Shown here piece after piece: positions 54,985 to 62,994 of a DNA stretch of 64,000 bases. Origin of the DNA: Chryseobacterium sp. JM1 (GTDB lineage: Bacteria > Bacteroidota > Bacteroidia > Flavobacteriales > Weeksellaceae). The stretch lies in NCBI RefSeq assembly GCF_000737715.1, contig NZ_JPRN01000013.1:1-64000 (forward strand), in the 5' to 3' direction. Both the position numbers and the translations under genes were made by a program. The number at the start of each line of letters is the position of its first letter. Position 1 is the first letter of the stretch. The notes beneath the pieces are model-generated. The model made no database searches. It was not told the origin of the DNA and worked only from the letters and a program-made list of their open reading frames with translations.

Positions 54985-55347
54985 ATGTACAAAGTAGAAA
55001 TTAAAGCAAAATTTGCGCACGCATCAATTGAAAAAAAAGACAATTATTATTTAGTGGGCCTTGCTGAAGATGAATTTGATTATGAAAAATATATAATTTT
55101 CCAAAAGCCGTATAAATTAGGTAAAAATGATGATCCAAATGCAAAAATTAATGGTATATATGTTGAGTGTAACGGTGATTCGTGCTTTAATTGTTGTAGC
55201 GAAATAAGTATTGATAATAAAAAACTAAGACTTATCATTCAGGATAGCGAGATACTAATAGATATTGAAGAAGTAAATTTACCTGAAAATTTTATTTCTT
55301 ACTTAAGGGAAATATTTGGTGATTTATTACAAATAAATTGGAAATAA
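54985..55347 (+). CDS. Imm10-like immunity protein
   Basis: The 120-residue acidic protein starts 3 bases after the toxin stop codon. The pattern YYLVGLAEDEFDYEKYIIFQ, then INGIYVECNGDSC, then a beta-rich middle and an acidic tail (DIEEVNLPENFISYLREIFG), is that of Imm10-type immunity proteins (Pfam PF15588). These accompany deaminase and nuclease toxins. It would protect the producing cell from the Rhs toxin. It is AT-rich like the toxin tip, as expected of a toxin/immunity cassette that moves as a unit. Confidence 0.75.
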   Translation: MYKVEIKAKFAHASIEKKDNYYLVGLAEDEFDYEKYIIFQKPYKLGKNDDPNAKINGIYVECNGDSCFNCCSEISIDNKKLRLIIQDSEILIDIEEVNLPENFISYLREIFGDLLQINWK

Positions 55348-55554
55348 ATTATACTCCTCAGCGGCACTTCAAAATTTGAAATTCCTAAGCCACTTCAAAG
55401 GCGTAATCCGGAAATATGTTCCAGTTTAGAATTCGATTCCGAAGTTGAAATATGTAGTATATCAACAGTTTATGGAGAAGTATTTTGTTCAGTGTTGAGA
55501 TGTTTGCAAGATATTTTTAGGAAAATAAATATAAGTCAAAAATTAGATGTTTAA
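55348..55554 (+). pseudogene. Possible remnant of another immunity or toxin-tip gene
   Basis: In the same frame as the immunity gene, 68 further sense codons follow its stop and run to a TAA at 55552, with no start codon near the beginning. The translated stretch includes CSSLEFDSEVEICSISTVYG and EVFCSVLRCLQDIFRKINIS, which looks like a normal protein C-terminus. Polymorphic-toxin islands often keep fragments of displaced tips and immunity genes here. Chance open frames of this length do occur in such AT-rich DNA. Confidence 0.35.
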
Positions 55555-55610
55555 TCTGTAGATAAAAGAATTGTTTACTTTATAATGATAATAAGGGAGC
55601 GTTAAAAAAG

Positions 55611-55643
55611 TAAGCTGTGCAAAGTCCTACTCTGCACAGCTTA
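55611..55643. terminator. Hairpin, probable terminator after the immunity gene
   Basis: TAAGCTGTGCA (55611-55621) pairs perfectly with TGCACAGCTTA (55633-55643), followed by TGTTTT. It lies just before the S41 peptidase gene, making the upstream start at 55643 unlikely. Confidence 0.65.
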
Positions 55644-55693
55644 TGTTTTACCAAAAAGATTATCTTTACGAAATTCCAATGAATCAATACATA

Positions 55694-56674
55694 ATGAAAC
55701 GATTTTACTTTCTGATCACCGGTTTTCTGATGTTTACAGGGATCAATACAAATGCGCAGTCCGACAGCGTAAAGAACTATGTAGTCAGCGCGCTTGATCT
55801 TATGAAGGCCAAATCAGTCAACAAACACAGGATCAACTGGGATTCGCTTTACACGGATTCCCGTAAAAAGACAGAAAGCCTTCACACGGTTAAAGAGACC
55901 TATCCGCTTATTAAAAATATACTCGGTGCCCTGAAAGATGCCCATTCCAATTTTTTTCCGCCGGAAATGGTTAAGGCCTATACATTGGGTTACAGAGCTA
56001 CGGGACAGGAATTTCCTGTTATTGAAACAAAAATGACGGAAAATCAAATGGCTTATATCAAGCTTCCCGGGATTGCCTGTTATCATTTTGCAGAATGGGA
56101 TGAGTTTGTCAACACATTTTATAAAAAAATAGAAGAGCTGAATGCACACAACCCAAAAGGCTGGATTTTGGATCTCAGAGACAATGGCGGAGGCATGTTT
56201 TATCCCATGTTTGCAGCTTTGTCACCGATGCTGGACAAGAAAAATGTGATAGGAACCGTAGATGCAGAAGGAAAATATGCTTTTTATGATTATGATGACA
56301 AAGGAAATCTCTATGAGGGTAAACAGCTTGCTCATCATTTTAATGTCAAAAATATCCCTCAGCGCATCACAAAACCAATGGTTGTAATGGTCAACAAAAA
56401 AACATCAAGCTCAGGCGAATTCTGCACGGTTGCATTTGCCGGACAAAAAAACACAACGGTTATCGGTCAGAATACCATGGGACTGACCTCAGGAAATCAG
56501 GAGTACAAACTTTCTGACGGAGCATTTCTTATTTTGACAACAGGAAATATCGTAGATCGTAATAAAAAGGAGTATGCCAAAGTAGGAGAGGGATTTACGC
56601 CAAATATACTGCTGAAAGACCTTTCAGAAGCTCAATACATGAAAACGGCATCCGAGATATTGCTAAAAAAGTAA
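55694..56674 (+). CDS. S41-family (C-terminal-processing-like) peptidase
   Basis: From ATG 55694 the product has 326 residues; a start at 55643 would overlap the preceding hairpin. A signal peptide (RFYFLITGFLMFTGINTNA) is followed by a helical region and an S41 core: LDLRDNGGG at 159-167, TSSSGE at 237-242 (the catalytic serine region), and GQNTMGLTSGNQ. No PDZ domain is visible. S41 enzymes without PDZ act in periplasmic or surface proteolysis. The gene stands alone between the Rhs island and a convergent monooxygenase gene. Confidence 0.85.
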   Translation: MKRFYFLITGFLMFTGINTNAQSDSVKNYVVSALDLMKAKSVNKHRINWDSLYTDSRKKTESLHTVKETYPLIKNILGALKDAHSNFFPPEMVKAYTLGYRATGQEFPVIETKMTENQMAYIKLPGIACYHFAEWDEFVNTFYKKIEELNAHNPKGWILDLRDNGGGMFYPMFAALSPMLDKKNVIGTVDAEGKYAFYDYDDKGNLYEGKQLAHHFNVKNIPQRITKPMVVMVNKKTSSSGEFCTVAFAGQKNTTVIGQNTMGLTSGNQEYKLSDGAFLILTTGNIVDRNKKEYAKVGEGFTPNILLKDLSEAQYMKTASEILLKK

Positions 56675-56691
56675 TCATTAAATTTTTATAG

Positions 56692-56732
56692 AGTTTTTCG
56701 GCGCGAAGTCTTCGACTTCGCGCCGAAAAACT
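56692..56732. terminator. Bidirectional terminator, perfect 19-base inverted repeat
   Basis: AGTTTTTCGGCGCGAAGTC (56692-56710) and its exact complement (56714-56732) are separated by TTC, between the convergent S41 and Tet(X)-like genes. The GCGCGAAGTC core is GC-rich compared with its surroundings. Confidence 0.88.
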
Positions 56733-56749
56733 TACTTTTTATAATTTCT

Positions 56750-57880
56750 CTAATGAATCAGCTGCTTAAAAGAAAAATCCGGCTGGCGCATCTCAATTTC
56801 GTTTGTGCTTGAGGCAAGTTGTGCTTCTCTGGCATAGATAAACATTTCAGCTTCATAGCTTTTGATAGCAGCCTCCAGCGATTCATAGGATTCATGAGTG
56901 AGTTTTTCAGATAGGATCAATGCATCCAACAGACCGGTATTCACACCCTGACCTGCAAAAGGAGGCATCAGATGAGCGGCATCTCCTATAAGCGTTACAG
57001 GCAGAGGACGGTCATTGTTCCACGGTCGGTCCAGTGGGAATTTTCTTGTCGGAAGACAGCTAAACGATGTTGTAGAAAGGAATAACTTTTTGAATCTATT
57101 ATCCCAGGCAGCGAATCTTTCCAGAAGAAAGGCACGGATGAGGTTCGCATCCCGAAAGTTGTGTTCTTTGTAATTTGTCCATTCTTCAGGCTTTCTAAAA
57201 ATAACACCATAGGTCAATACTCCATTATTGTTGGGATTGGCCACTAATAAATTACCTTCATAAGCTGCCATGAGCCTTTTTCCATCGCACCATTGATAAA
57301 ATTCAGGAGTATGAAGCTCCGGATCAGGAATATCTCCCTGGATGATCATGGTTCCGGTATCTTCTACTTTCGTGTCTGTAACAAAAGATCGTATAGCAGA
57401 CATTCCGCCATTGGCCCCGATGACAACATCTGCTGTTTCCTGAATTCCGTTCTCAAAATGCAACAGCCATTGTCCGTCTGAAGCTTCAAGTCCGGTACAT
57501 TTTCTGTGCCAGACTACAGTATCAGCGGTTAAACTCTCTAACAACATATTCCTCAGAATATTTCTGTTGATTTCAGGATTGTCATATTGATTTTCGGGAG
57601 TAGACTCTTTCGTAAATAAAGTTTCTCCTTTTTCATCCGTCATAATGATACCCATGGGTAATGCCAGCGTATAGTAATTATCCAGCAGTCCTGCTTTTTT
57701 CATAGCTTCCTGACCTGAACCTTTATGAAGATCTAATGTGCCGCCCCAAATTCTGGCTTGCGGATCCTGATCTCTTTCGTAAACGGTAACATTTGCACCA
57801 TTTTGCTGTAATAATCTGGCTAATGTGAGACCTGCAGGTCCAGCACCAATGATCGCTGTTTTTTTATTCTTAAGTAACAT
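56750..57880 (-). CDS. FAD-dependent monooxygenase, Tet(X)-like
   Basis: The 376-residue product aligns along its whole length with the tetracycline-inactivating monooxygenase Tet(X), by memory, with a constant offset of 11 residues. FAD motifs are IGAGPAG at 11-17 and IGDAAHLMPPFAGQGVN with G299-D300. The shared run GGTLDLHKGSGQEAMKKAGL is identical. Of the Tet(X) substrate contacts, Gln192, Arg213 and Met375 are kept (Q181, R202, M364), but His234 is Thr223 and Phe224 is Val213. It probably hydroxylates a tetracycline-like or related compound; activity is not certain. It is divergent from an AraC gene. Confidence 0.88.
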   Translation of the reverse strand: MLLKNKKTAIIGAGPAGLTLARLLQQNGANVTVYERDQDPQARIWGGTLDLHKGSGQEAMKKAGLLDNYYTLALPMGIIMTDEKGETLFTKESTPENQYDNPEINRNILRNMLLESLTADTVVWHRKCTGLEASDGQWLLHFENGIQETADVVIGANGGMSAIRSFVTDTKVEDTGTMIIQGDIPDPELHTPEFYQWCDGKRLMAAYEGNLLVANPNNNGVLTYGVIFRKPEEWTNYKEHNFRDANLIRAFLLERFAAWDNRFKKLFLSTTSFSCLPTRKFPLDRPWNNDRPLPVTLIGDAAHLMPPFAGQGVNTGLLDALILSEKLTHESYESLEAAIKSYEAEMFIYAREAQLASSTNEIEMRQPDFSFKQLIH

Positions 57881-57975
57881 GATTTTTTGTGTTGTTTAAT
57901 ATCAATACAAAATTGAGGGTCACTTTAGAAATAAAATAATTACATTAGACTTAAAAATAGCTGTAAAAGACTTTT

Positions 57976-58935
57976 ATGGAAAAAGAGGATCAAACCATCC
58001 CGGTCATTCTTCAAAAGTTGGCTCATGTACTGGGAACAAAATTAAAGAACAGAAGATTAGAAATCCCTTCCGGGTTTGGAAGCGGGTATTGTACCGGATT
58101 TGTTTTCAATACAAATGTCAGAATGCTGATCAGTAATTATAAGCTGAATGATGACCTGGTGTTGGAGAATCCGGAGCGGAATGCAGGCAGAAAAGTGATA
58201 TTTTTTAAGTTTCAGAATATTTTCCCTAAAGCGGAATCATGGTCTGCTGAAAAACATCCGGGAGAAATGCCGTCCGTTTTAATTGCAACTAGCCGCATCA
58301 ATACGGATGAAATTATTTCCATTCATTCCAATACATCTACCATTAATATTGAAGTAGAGGCGGATTATCTTGGCCAATTGTTTAGTGCATCAGACCACTC
58401 ACCGGTTTTGCAAAGCCTTCTGCAGAATAACCAACCTTATCTTTTTGAACAAATCATCTATCCCTCGTTGCAGAAAGTGGTGGATGAAATTATCTCAGAA
58501 TCCGTTGGAGAAACTTTTGAACTGTTTTTTATGAGAATTAAAGCTGAGGAAATGATCTGCAGGCTGCTGATGGAACTGGAAAAGCGGGACGAAAAACGTC
58601 TATATGCTTTGAACAGTCATGATATAGAAATTCTTTACAAAATAAGAGATCAGATCCTTCAAAACCTCGACATTCCTCCTGTTATTGGAAAACTGGCAGC
58701 AGAGGCAGGAATGAGTCCTACAAAATTGAAACGGCTGTTTAAGCAGATTTTCGGTGACAGTATTTTTAGCTACTATCAGGGATTCAGGATGAAAGAAGCT
58801 GCTGTTCTGCTGAAAGAGAAAAAATATTCCGTTTCAGAAGTCGGCTATAAACTAGGTTTTACCAACCTGAGCCATTTTTCTAAAATATTCAAAGAGCATG
58901 TGGGGATGAACCCGAAACAGTATTCGATGATGTAA
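57976..58935 (+). CDS. AraC-family regulator divergent from the Tet(X)-like gene
   Basis: A 319-residue protein. The N-terminal sensor half (about 1-190) is not a typical cupin: PSVLIATSRINTDEIISIHS, then LFELFFMRIKAEEMICRLLM-like helices. The C-terminal AraC domain contains IGKLAAEAGMSPTKLKRLFK and VSEVGYKLGFTNLSHFSKIF, ending in VGMNPKQYS. It is 95 bases from the start of the monooxygenase gene and transcribed away from it, so it probably controls that gene and itself. Its inducer is unknown and need not be a tetracycline. Confidence 0.85.
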   Translation: MEKEDQTIPVILQKLAHVLGTKLKNRRLEIPSGFGSGYCTGFVFNTNVRMLISNYKLNDDLVLENPERNAGRKVIFFKFQNIFPKAESWSAEKHPGEMPSVLIATSRINTDEIISIHSNTSTINIEVEADYLGQLFSASDHSPVLQSLLQNNQPYLFEQIIYPSLQKVVDEIISESVGETFELFFMRIKAEEMICRLLMELEKRDEKRLYALNSHDIEILYKIRDQILQNLDIPPVIGKLAAEAGMSPTKLKRLFKQIFGDSIFSYYQGFRMKEAAVLLKEKKYSVSEVGYKLGFTNLSHFSKIFKEHVGMNPKQYSMM

Positions 58936-59017
58936 TAAATAAGATGTAAGTATTGTCTTGTAAATAGTTTACTATAATTATAGCCAAAAAATCTCTTATT
59001 TGTGATTAAAACTTACC

Positions 59018-59025
59018 TATTTTTG
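59018..59025 (+). promoter_or_regulatory. -7 box of the serine hydrolase gene
   Basis: TATTTTTG matches TAnnTTTG, 23 bases before the ATG at 59049. A TTTG lies 15 bases upstream of it, closer than usual for a -33 element. Confidence 0.55.
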
Positions 59026-59048
59026 ACCCATATATTTTAAACAATAAA

Positions 59049-60851
59049 ATGAGAACCAAAACTCCCTTATACGCTGCAGCCCTGATCGGAATGATGTATG
59101 TTCCGGTATTTGCACAGACAAAATCCCAGTTGAATACCGAAATTGCCAAAGTAGAAGCAGGATTGATACCTGCGGTTCGCTTTCAGGGTGAACCTATGTG
59201 GACACTGGAGTCCAGAATGAAGCATTATAATGTTCCGGGAGTGAGCATTGCTGTTATTAAAAATTCAAAAGTGATCTGGGCGAAGAGCTATGGTTTTTCA
59301 GATGTGGAAACTAAAACTCCTGTCAATTCCAAAACACTGTTTCAGGCGGCATCCATGAGTAAGCCGGTAAGTGTTTATGCGGCATTGACAGAAGTAGAAG
59401 CGGGAAAGATCAATCCGGATGCTGATGTTAATTCCTACCTGAAATCCTGGAAAGTTCCGGAAAATGAATTCACCAAAGAAAAAAAAGTCACTTTTAAAAA
59501 TATAGTCAGTCATACAGCCGGTTTTACAGTAAGCGGATTCCCCGGATATGAAGCCGGAAAGCCCATTCCTACCTTAGTTCAGGTTTTAAACGGGCAGATT
59601 CCCGCAAATACTCCCGCAGTTTTCGTAGATAAAACTCCGGGAACACCTTTCCGTTATGCGGGCGGTGGATACTGTGTGCTACAGCAGATGCTTATCGATC
59701 TGGAAGGAAAAGATTTTACCACCATTATGAAGGAAAAGGTTCTCATGCCGCTGGATATGAAGAACAGTACTTTTTCACAGCCCTTATCCGAGGCGCAGTC
59801 CCAATTCGCAGCTACGGCATACAATCAGGATGGGATAAAAGTTCCGGGGAAATCTCATATCTATCCCGAGCAGGCCGCTGCCGGTTTATGGACCACACCT
59901 GAAGATCTGGCTAAATTTGTCATAGATGTTCAGAATACCCTGAGCGGGAAAAGCAACAAGGTTATTTCACAAAAGACAGCTGAGCAGTTTACCACTTCTT
60001 TTATTGATCCGTTTATGGGATTGGGAATCTTTCTGGAAGACAGAAGAGGTCATATGTATTTTAACCACGGTGGTTGGAATGAAGGGTTTTCCAGCAGATT
60101 TATAGCCAGTAAAACAAGTGGTGACGGGGTTGTTGTATTAACGAACACCAACAAACCTGAGTTTGTAGAAGAACTCGTACGCTCAGTGGCAGAAGTCTAT
60201 CAATGGCCTTTATTTAATGGCCCGGTTCAGAAAATACTGCCTTTAAATCAGGATGATTTCAAAAACGTTGGACGTTACAAAAGTGGAAAATATGGTTTTT
60301 ACAGAGTTTATCGTGAAAATGGAAAGCTGATAACTTCCGCTAATATGGATACTCCGGTTGAAATGATTAAAGTAGGAGACAATAAGTATGCATTTCGGGA
60401 CTGGGATTTTACGGTAAAATTTGTGAAAAATGCCGATACCGGAAAAACAGATATCGTACAGGTGTTTTCCAATGGAAAAATAAGATCAACAGATGCACAG
60501 ATGGGCCCGGATGAGAAAGCGCCTTTAGAATGGGTGCTGGACGGAAATTATGACAAAGGCCTGGAAGCGTATCAGAAAGCTAAAACTGAAGATGCCGGAA
60601 ATGATCTTCTCTCTGAGGGCTTTCTGAATGGAGCAGGTTACACCATGCTTCGGAATAAAGATTTTACAAAGGCCATTGATATTTTCAGGATAAATGCTGC
60701 CTTGTATCCTAAAAGTGAAAATGTGTACGACAGTTTGGGAGAAGCTTACCTGAAGGCCGGACAAAAGAATAAAGCCAAACAGAATTATCAAAAAGTTCTG
60801 GAGATCAATCCAAGAAACGAAAATGCTGCAAAGGTTTTAAAAACATTATAA
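59049..60851 (+). CDS. Secreted serine hydrolase (beta-lactamase/class C fold) with TPRs
   Basis: A 600-residue protein with a signal peptide (LYAAALIGMMYVPVFA). The class C-type hydrolase domain (about 50-400) has S102-M-S-K105 (SxxK), a Tyr motif in FRYAGGGYC, and HGG in FNHGGWNEGF in place of KTG. Residues 400-500 form a beta domain. The last 100 are TPR-like (DIFRINAALYPKSENVYDSL; EAYLKAGQKNKAKQNYQKVL). Proteins with this layout are esterases or D-amino-acid peptidases as often as beta-lactamases, so resistance should not be assumed. Confidence 0.87.
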   Translation: MRTKTPLYAAALIGMMYVPVFAQTKSQLNTEIAKVEAGLIPAVRFQGEPMWTLESRMKHYNVPGVSIAVIKNSKVIWAKSYGFSDVETKTPVNSKTLFQAASMSKPVSVYAALTEVEAGKINPDADVNSYLKSWKVPENEFTKEKKVTFKNIVSHTAGFTVSGFPGYEAGKPIPTLVQVLNGQIPANTPAVFVDKTPGTPFRYAGGGYCVLQQMLIDLEGKDFTTIMKEKVLMPLDMKNSTFSQPLSEAQSQFAATAYNQDGIKVPGKSHIYPEQAAAGLWTTPEDLAKFVIDVQNTLSGKSNKVISQKTAEQFTTSFIDPFMGLGIFLEDRRGHMYFNHGGWNEGFSSRFIASKTSGDGVVVLTNTNKPEFVEELVRSVAEVYQWPLFNGPVQKILPLNQDDFKNVGRYKSGKYGFYRVYRENGKLITSANMDTPVEMIKVGDNKYAFRDWDFTVKFVKNADTGKTDIVQVFSNGKIRSTDAQMGPDEKAPLEWVLDGNYDKGLEAYQKAKTEDAGNDLLSEGFLNGAGYTMLRNKDFTKAIDIFRINAALYPKSENVYDSLGEAYLKAGQKNKAKQNYQKVLEINPRNENAAKVLKTL

Positions 60852-60856
60852 AAATA

Positions 60857-60893
60857 AACTGCTTTCATATTCTGAAGGCAGTTCTTATTTTTA
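60857..60893 (+). terminator. Terminator after the serine hydrolase gene
   Basis: AACTGCTTTC (60857-60866) pairs with GAAGGCAGTT (60874-60883), with one G-T pair, followed by CTTATTTTTA. Confidence 0.75.
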
Positions 60894-60942
60894 CTAAGAA
60901 AATAAAAACATTGGTTTTCACAAAACACGGAATAAAAAAAAC

Positions 60943-61287
60943 ATGTGTAAAAAAGATCAATACGGCCTGGAATTTTTGAAAGTAACGGCAGGCGGTGATG
61001 TTGGCTATGATTGTGTCCGGAAAGACAGAATCATTGATGAAAATAATCTGTTACAGTTTTTACGTTATTTAAATATCTCCAGAACTGAATTTCTTTTGAA
61101 AGAAATAAACTACTTCTTGGATCACACTCCCGATCCCATCTGGGAACCTTATGATTCAATGGTGCTGGAGCATATGGATTTACAAATTGACTATCCCTAT
61201 TTTATAATTGATGGGCAGCCCACTGCTTTTCCATTGGCTGACATCAGAGACTTATTACAGGAATGGTTGGAATTCTTACAATCCTAG
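60943..61287 (+). CDS. Hypothetical protein
   Basis: A 114-residue soluble acidic protein with no signal peptide, membrane helix or recognised family. It contains NNLLQFLRYLNISRTEFLLK and a YPYFIIDGQPTAFPLADIRD stretch, and ends in an acidic amphipathic helix. It stands between a terminator and the two-component gene. The ATG is 8 bases after an A-rich stretch without a strong ribosome site. Confidence 0.55.
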   Translation: MCKKDQYGLEFLKVTAGGDVGYDCVRKDRIIDENNLLQFLRYLNISRTEFLLKEINYFLDHTPDPIWEPYDSMVLEHMDLQIDYPYFIIDGQPTAFPLADIRDLLQEWLEFLQS

Positions 61288-61463
61288 ATTTTTTGGGTGA
61301 ATAAACGGCTAGTTTAATGTCATTTATCTAACAGATTGATGCTTTTTTTAGTTATAAGGAAATTTTTGTAAATATTTCTTTTAAAAATTGATTTATAAGT
61401 GTATATGTGTGGTATGTGGCCATAAAATGATTAAAATATCAATGTTTTTCGGAATTTTGTGAG

Positions 61464-61471
61464 TATTTTTG
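61464..61471 (+). promoter_or_regulatory. -7 box of the hybrid kinase gene
   Basis: TATTTTTG matches TAnnTTTG, 43 bases before ATG 61515. Confidence 0.55.
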
Positions 61472-61514
61472 GCGGGACTAAATATAAACAAACCACCAAG
61501 TACTGATTCATCTT

Positions 61515-62990
61515 ATGATCTTAATTGTTGATGACAACCAAAGTAATCTTTATTCACTGAAAAAACTACTGGAATCCAAAGATTTTCAGGTAGATACGGC
61601 TGATTCCGGAGAAGAAGCATTAGGGAAAGCCATAAAAAATAATTATGCATTGATTATTTTGGATGTGCAGATGCCCGGCATGGATGGGTTTGAAGTGGCT
61701 GAAACCTTAGCCGATTACAGCAAAACAAAAGAAGTTCCTATTATATTTTTATCCGCAGTCAATACGGAGAAAAAATTTATCACCCGTGGTTATGCCTCAG
61801 GAGGAAAGGATTATGTCACAAAACCTGTAGATCCTGAAATTTTGCTGCTTAAAGTGAAAACGTTTTATAACCTTCAGGAACAGAGTCTTGCCATGAAAAA
61901 GACCCAGCAGAGTCTGGAATTGGAAGTCAAAGGAAGAAGAGAATCTCAGGTGACCATGAAGTCGCAGATTGATCATTTTCAGTTGATGCTGGAATCTCTG
62001 CCGCAAATTGCGTTTACACTCAATGAAGAGGGAGAAATAGAATTTGTGAACTTTAAATGGTACCAGTACTCAGTGTCAGATCTGGATTTTCCGGAAGTTC
62101 ATCCTGATGATCTGGATATCAGAGAAGAATTTGAGCGTTGCAGGAAAAAAAATAGAGCCCTTGAGCTTGAAGTCAGAATAAAAAATATAGATTCCGGAGA
62201 CTACCGTTACCACCTTTTAAGAGTGACACCTGTAAACGATGAAAATGGAGTCAAAAACTGGGTAGGAACCTTTACCGATATCGACGATCAGAAAAAAGTG
62301 GAAAAAGAAAAGGATGAATTCCTGAGTATTGCCAGCCACGAACTGAAAACACCTTTAACCAGTATCAAAGCCTATGTTCAGCTGCTGGACCGTAAATTAA
62401 AACTGGATAAGCAAAGCGCTGAAGCCGGTTTTATGGGTAAAGTTCAGGATCAGATTGAAAAACTGAATACCCTGATCACAGATCTTCTGGATGTCTCCAA
62501 AATAGAAAACGGAAAGCTGAAGATCAACAGAAAACCTACCAGTCTTGAAAACCTGATCAGCAGTGCTGTGGAAACCATCATACAGACCCATGACGAAAAT
62601 AAAGTCAAAATAAAACGACACGGAATAAAACCTGAAATCCTGATTCCTTTGGATGAAATACGCATAGAACAGGTCCTGATCAATTTCCTGACCAATGCCA
62701 TTAAATATTCTCCTCAGAACAACCAGGTCATTGTCACCACATTTGTAGATGAAGAAAAACAGGAAGTTAAAGTAAGTGTCACCGATTTTGGAATTGGAAT
62801 TCCGGACTTTAAGCAGGATGCTGTATTCCGAAAATTTTACCGTGTAGAAGAATCATCACTGCAGTTCCAGGGAATGGGAATCGGACTGTTTATCTGTTCC
62901 GAGATCATCAAACAGCATCATGGAACCATTGGAGTATCCAGCAAACTGGAAGAAGGCTCCACATTCTATTTTACCTTACCTTTAAATTAA
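61515..62990 (+). CDS. Hybrid response regulator/sensor histidine kinase
   Basis: A 491-residue cytoplasmic protein in the order receiver-PAS-HisKA-HATPase. The receiver (1-120) has D6/D7 and phospho-acceptor D50 (LIILDVQMPG) with K103. A coiled coil (125-160) and a PAS domain (about 160-260, LPQIAFTLNEEGEIEFVNFK) follow. HisKA has H275 in SIASHELKTPLTS, and the ATP-binding domain has N, G1 and G2 boxes (NFLTNAIKYSP; DFGIGIPDF; GMGIGLFIC). It lacks membrane helices. It is 4 bases upstream of a membrane-bound CHASE3 kinase gene, which probably works with it. Confidence 0.92.
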   Translation: MILIVDDNQSNLYSLKKLLESKDFQVDTADSGEEALGKAIKNNYALIILDVQMPGMDGFEVAETLADYSKTKEVPIIFLSAVNTEKKFITRGYASGGKDYVTKPVDPEILLLKVKTFYNLQEQSLAMKKTQQSLELEVKGRRESQVTMKSQIDHFQLMLESLPQIAFTLNEEGEIEFVNFKWYQYSVSDLDFPEVHPDDLDIREEFERCRKKNRALELEVRIKNIDSGDYRYHLLRVTPVNDENGVKNWVGTFTDIDDQKKVEKEKDEFLSIASHELKTPLTSIKAYVQLLDRKLKLDKQSAEAGFMGKVQDQIEKLNTLITDLLDVSKIENGKLKINRKPTSLENLISSAVETIIQTHDENKVKIKRHGIKPEILIPLDEIRIEQVLINFLTNAIKYSPQNNQVIVTTFVDEEKQEVKVSVTDFGIGIPDFKQDAVFRKFYRVEESSLQFQGMGIGLFICSEIIKQHHGTIGVSSKLEEGSTFYFTLPLN

Positions 62991-62994
62991 TCTC

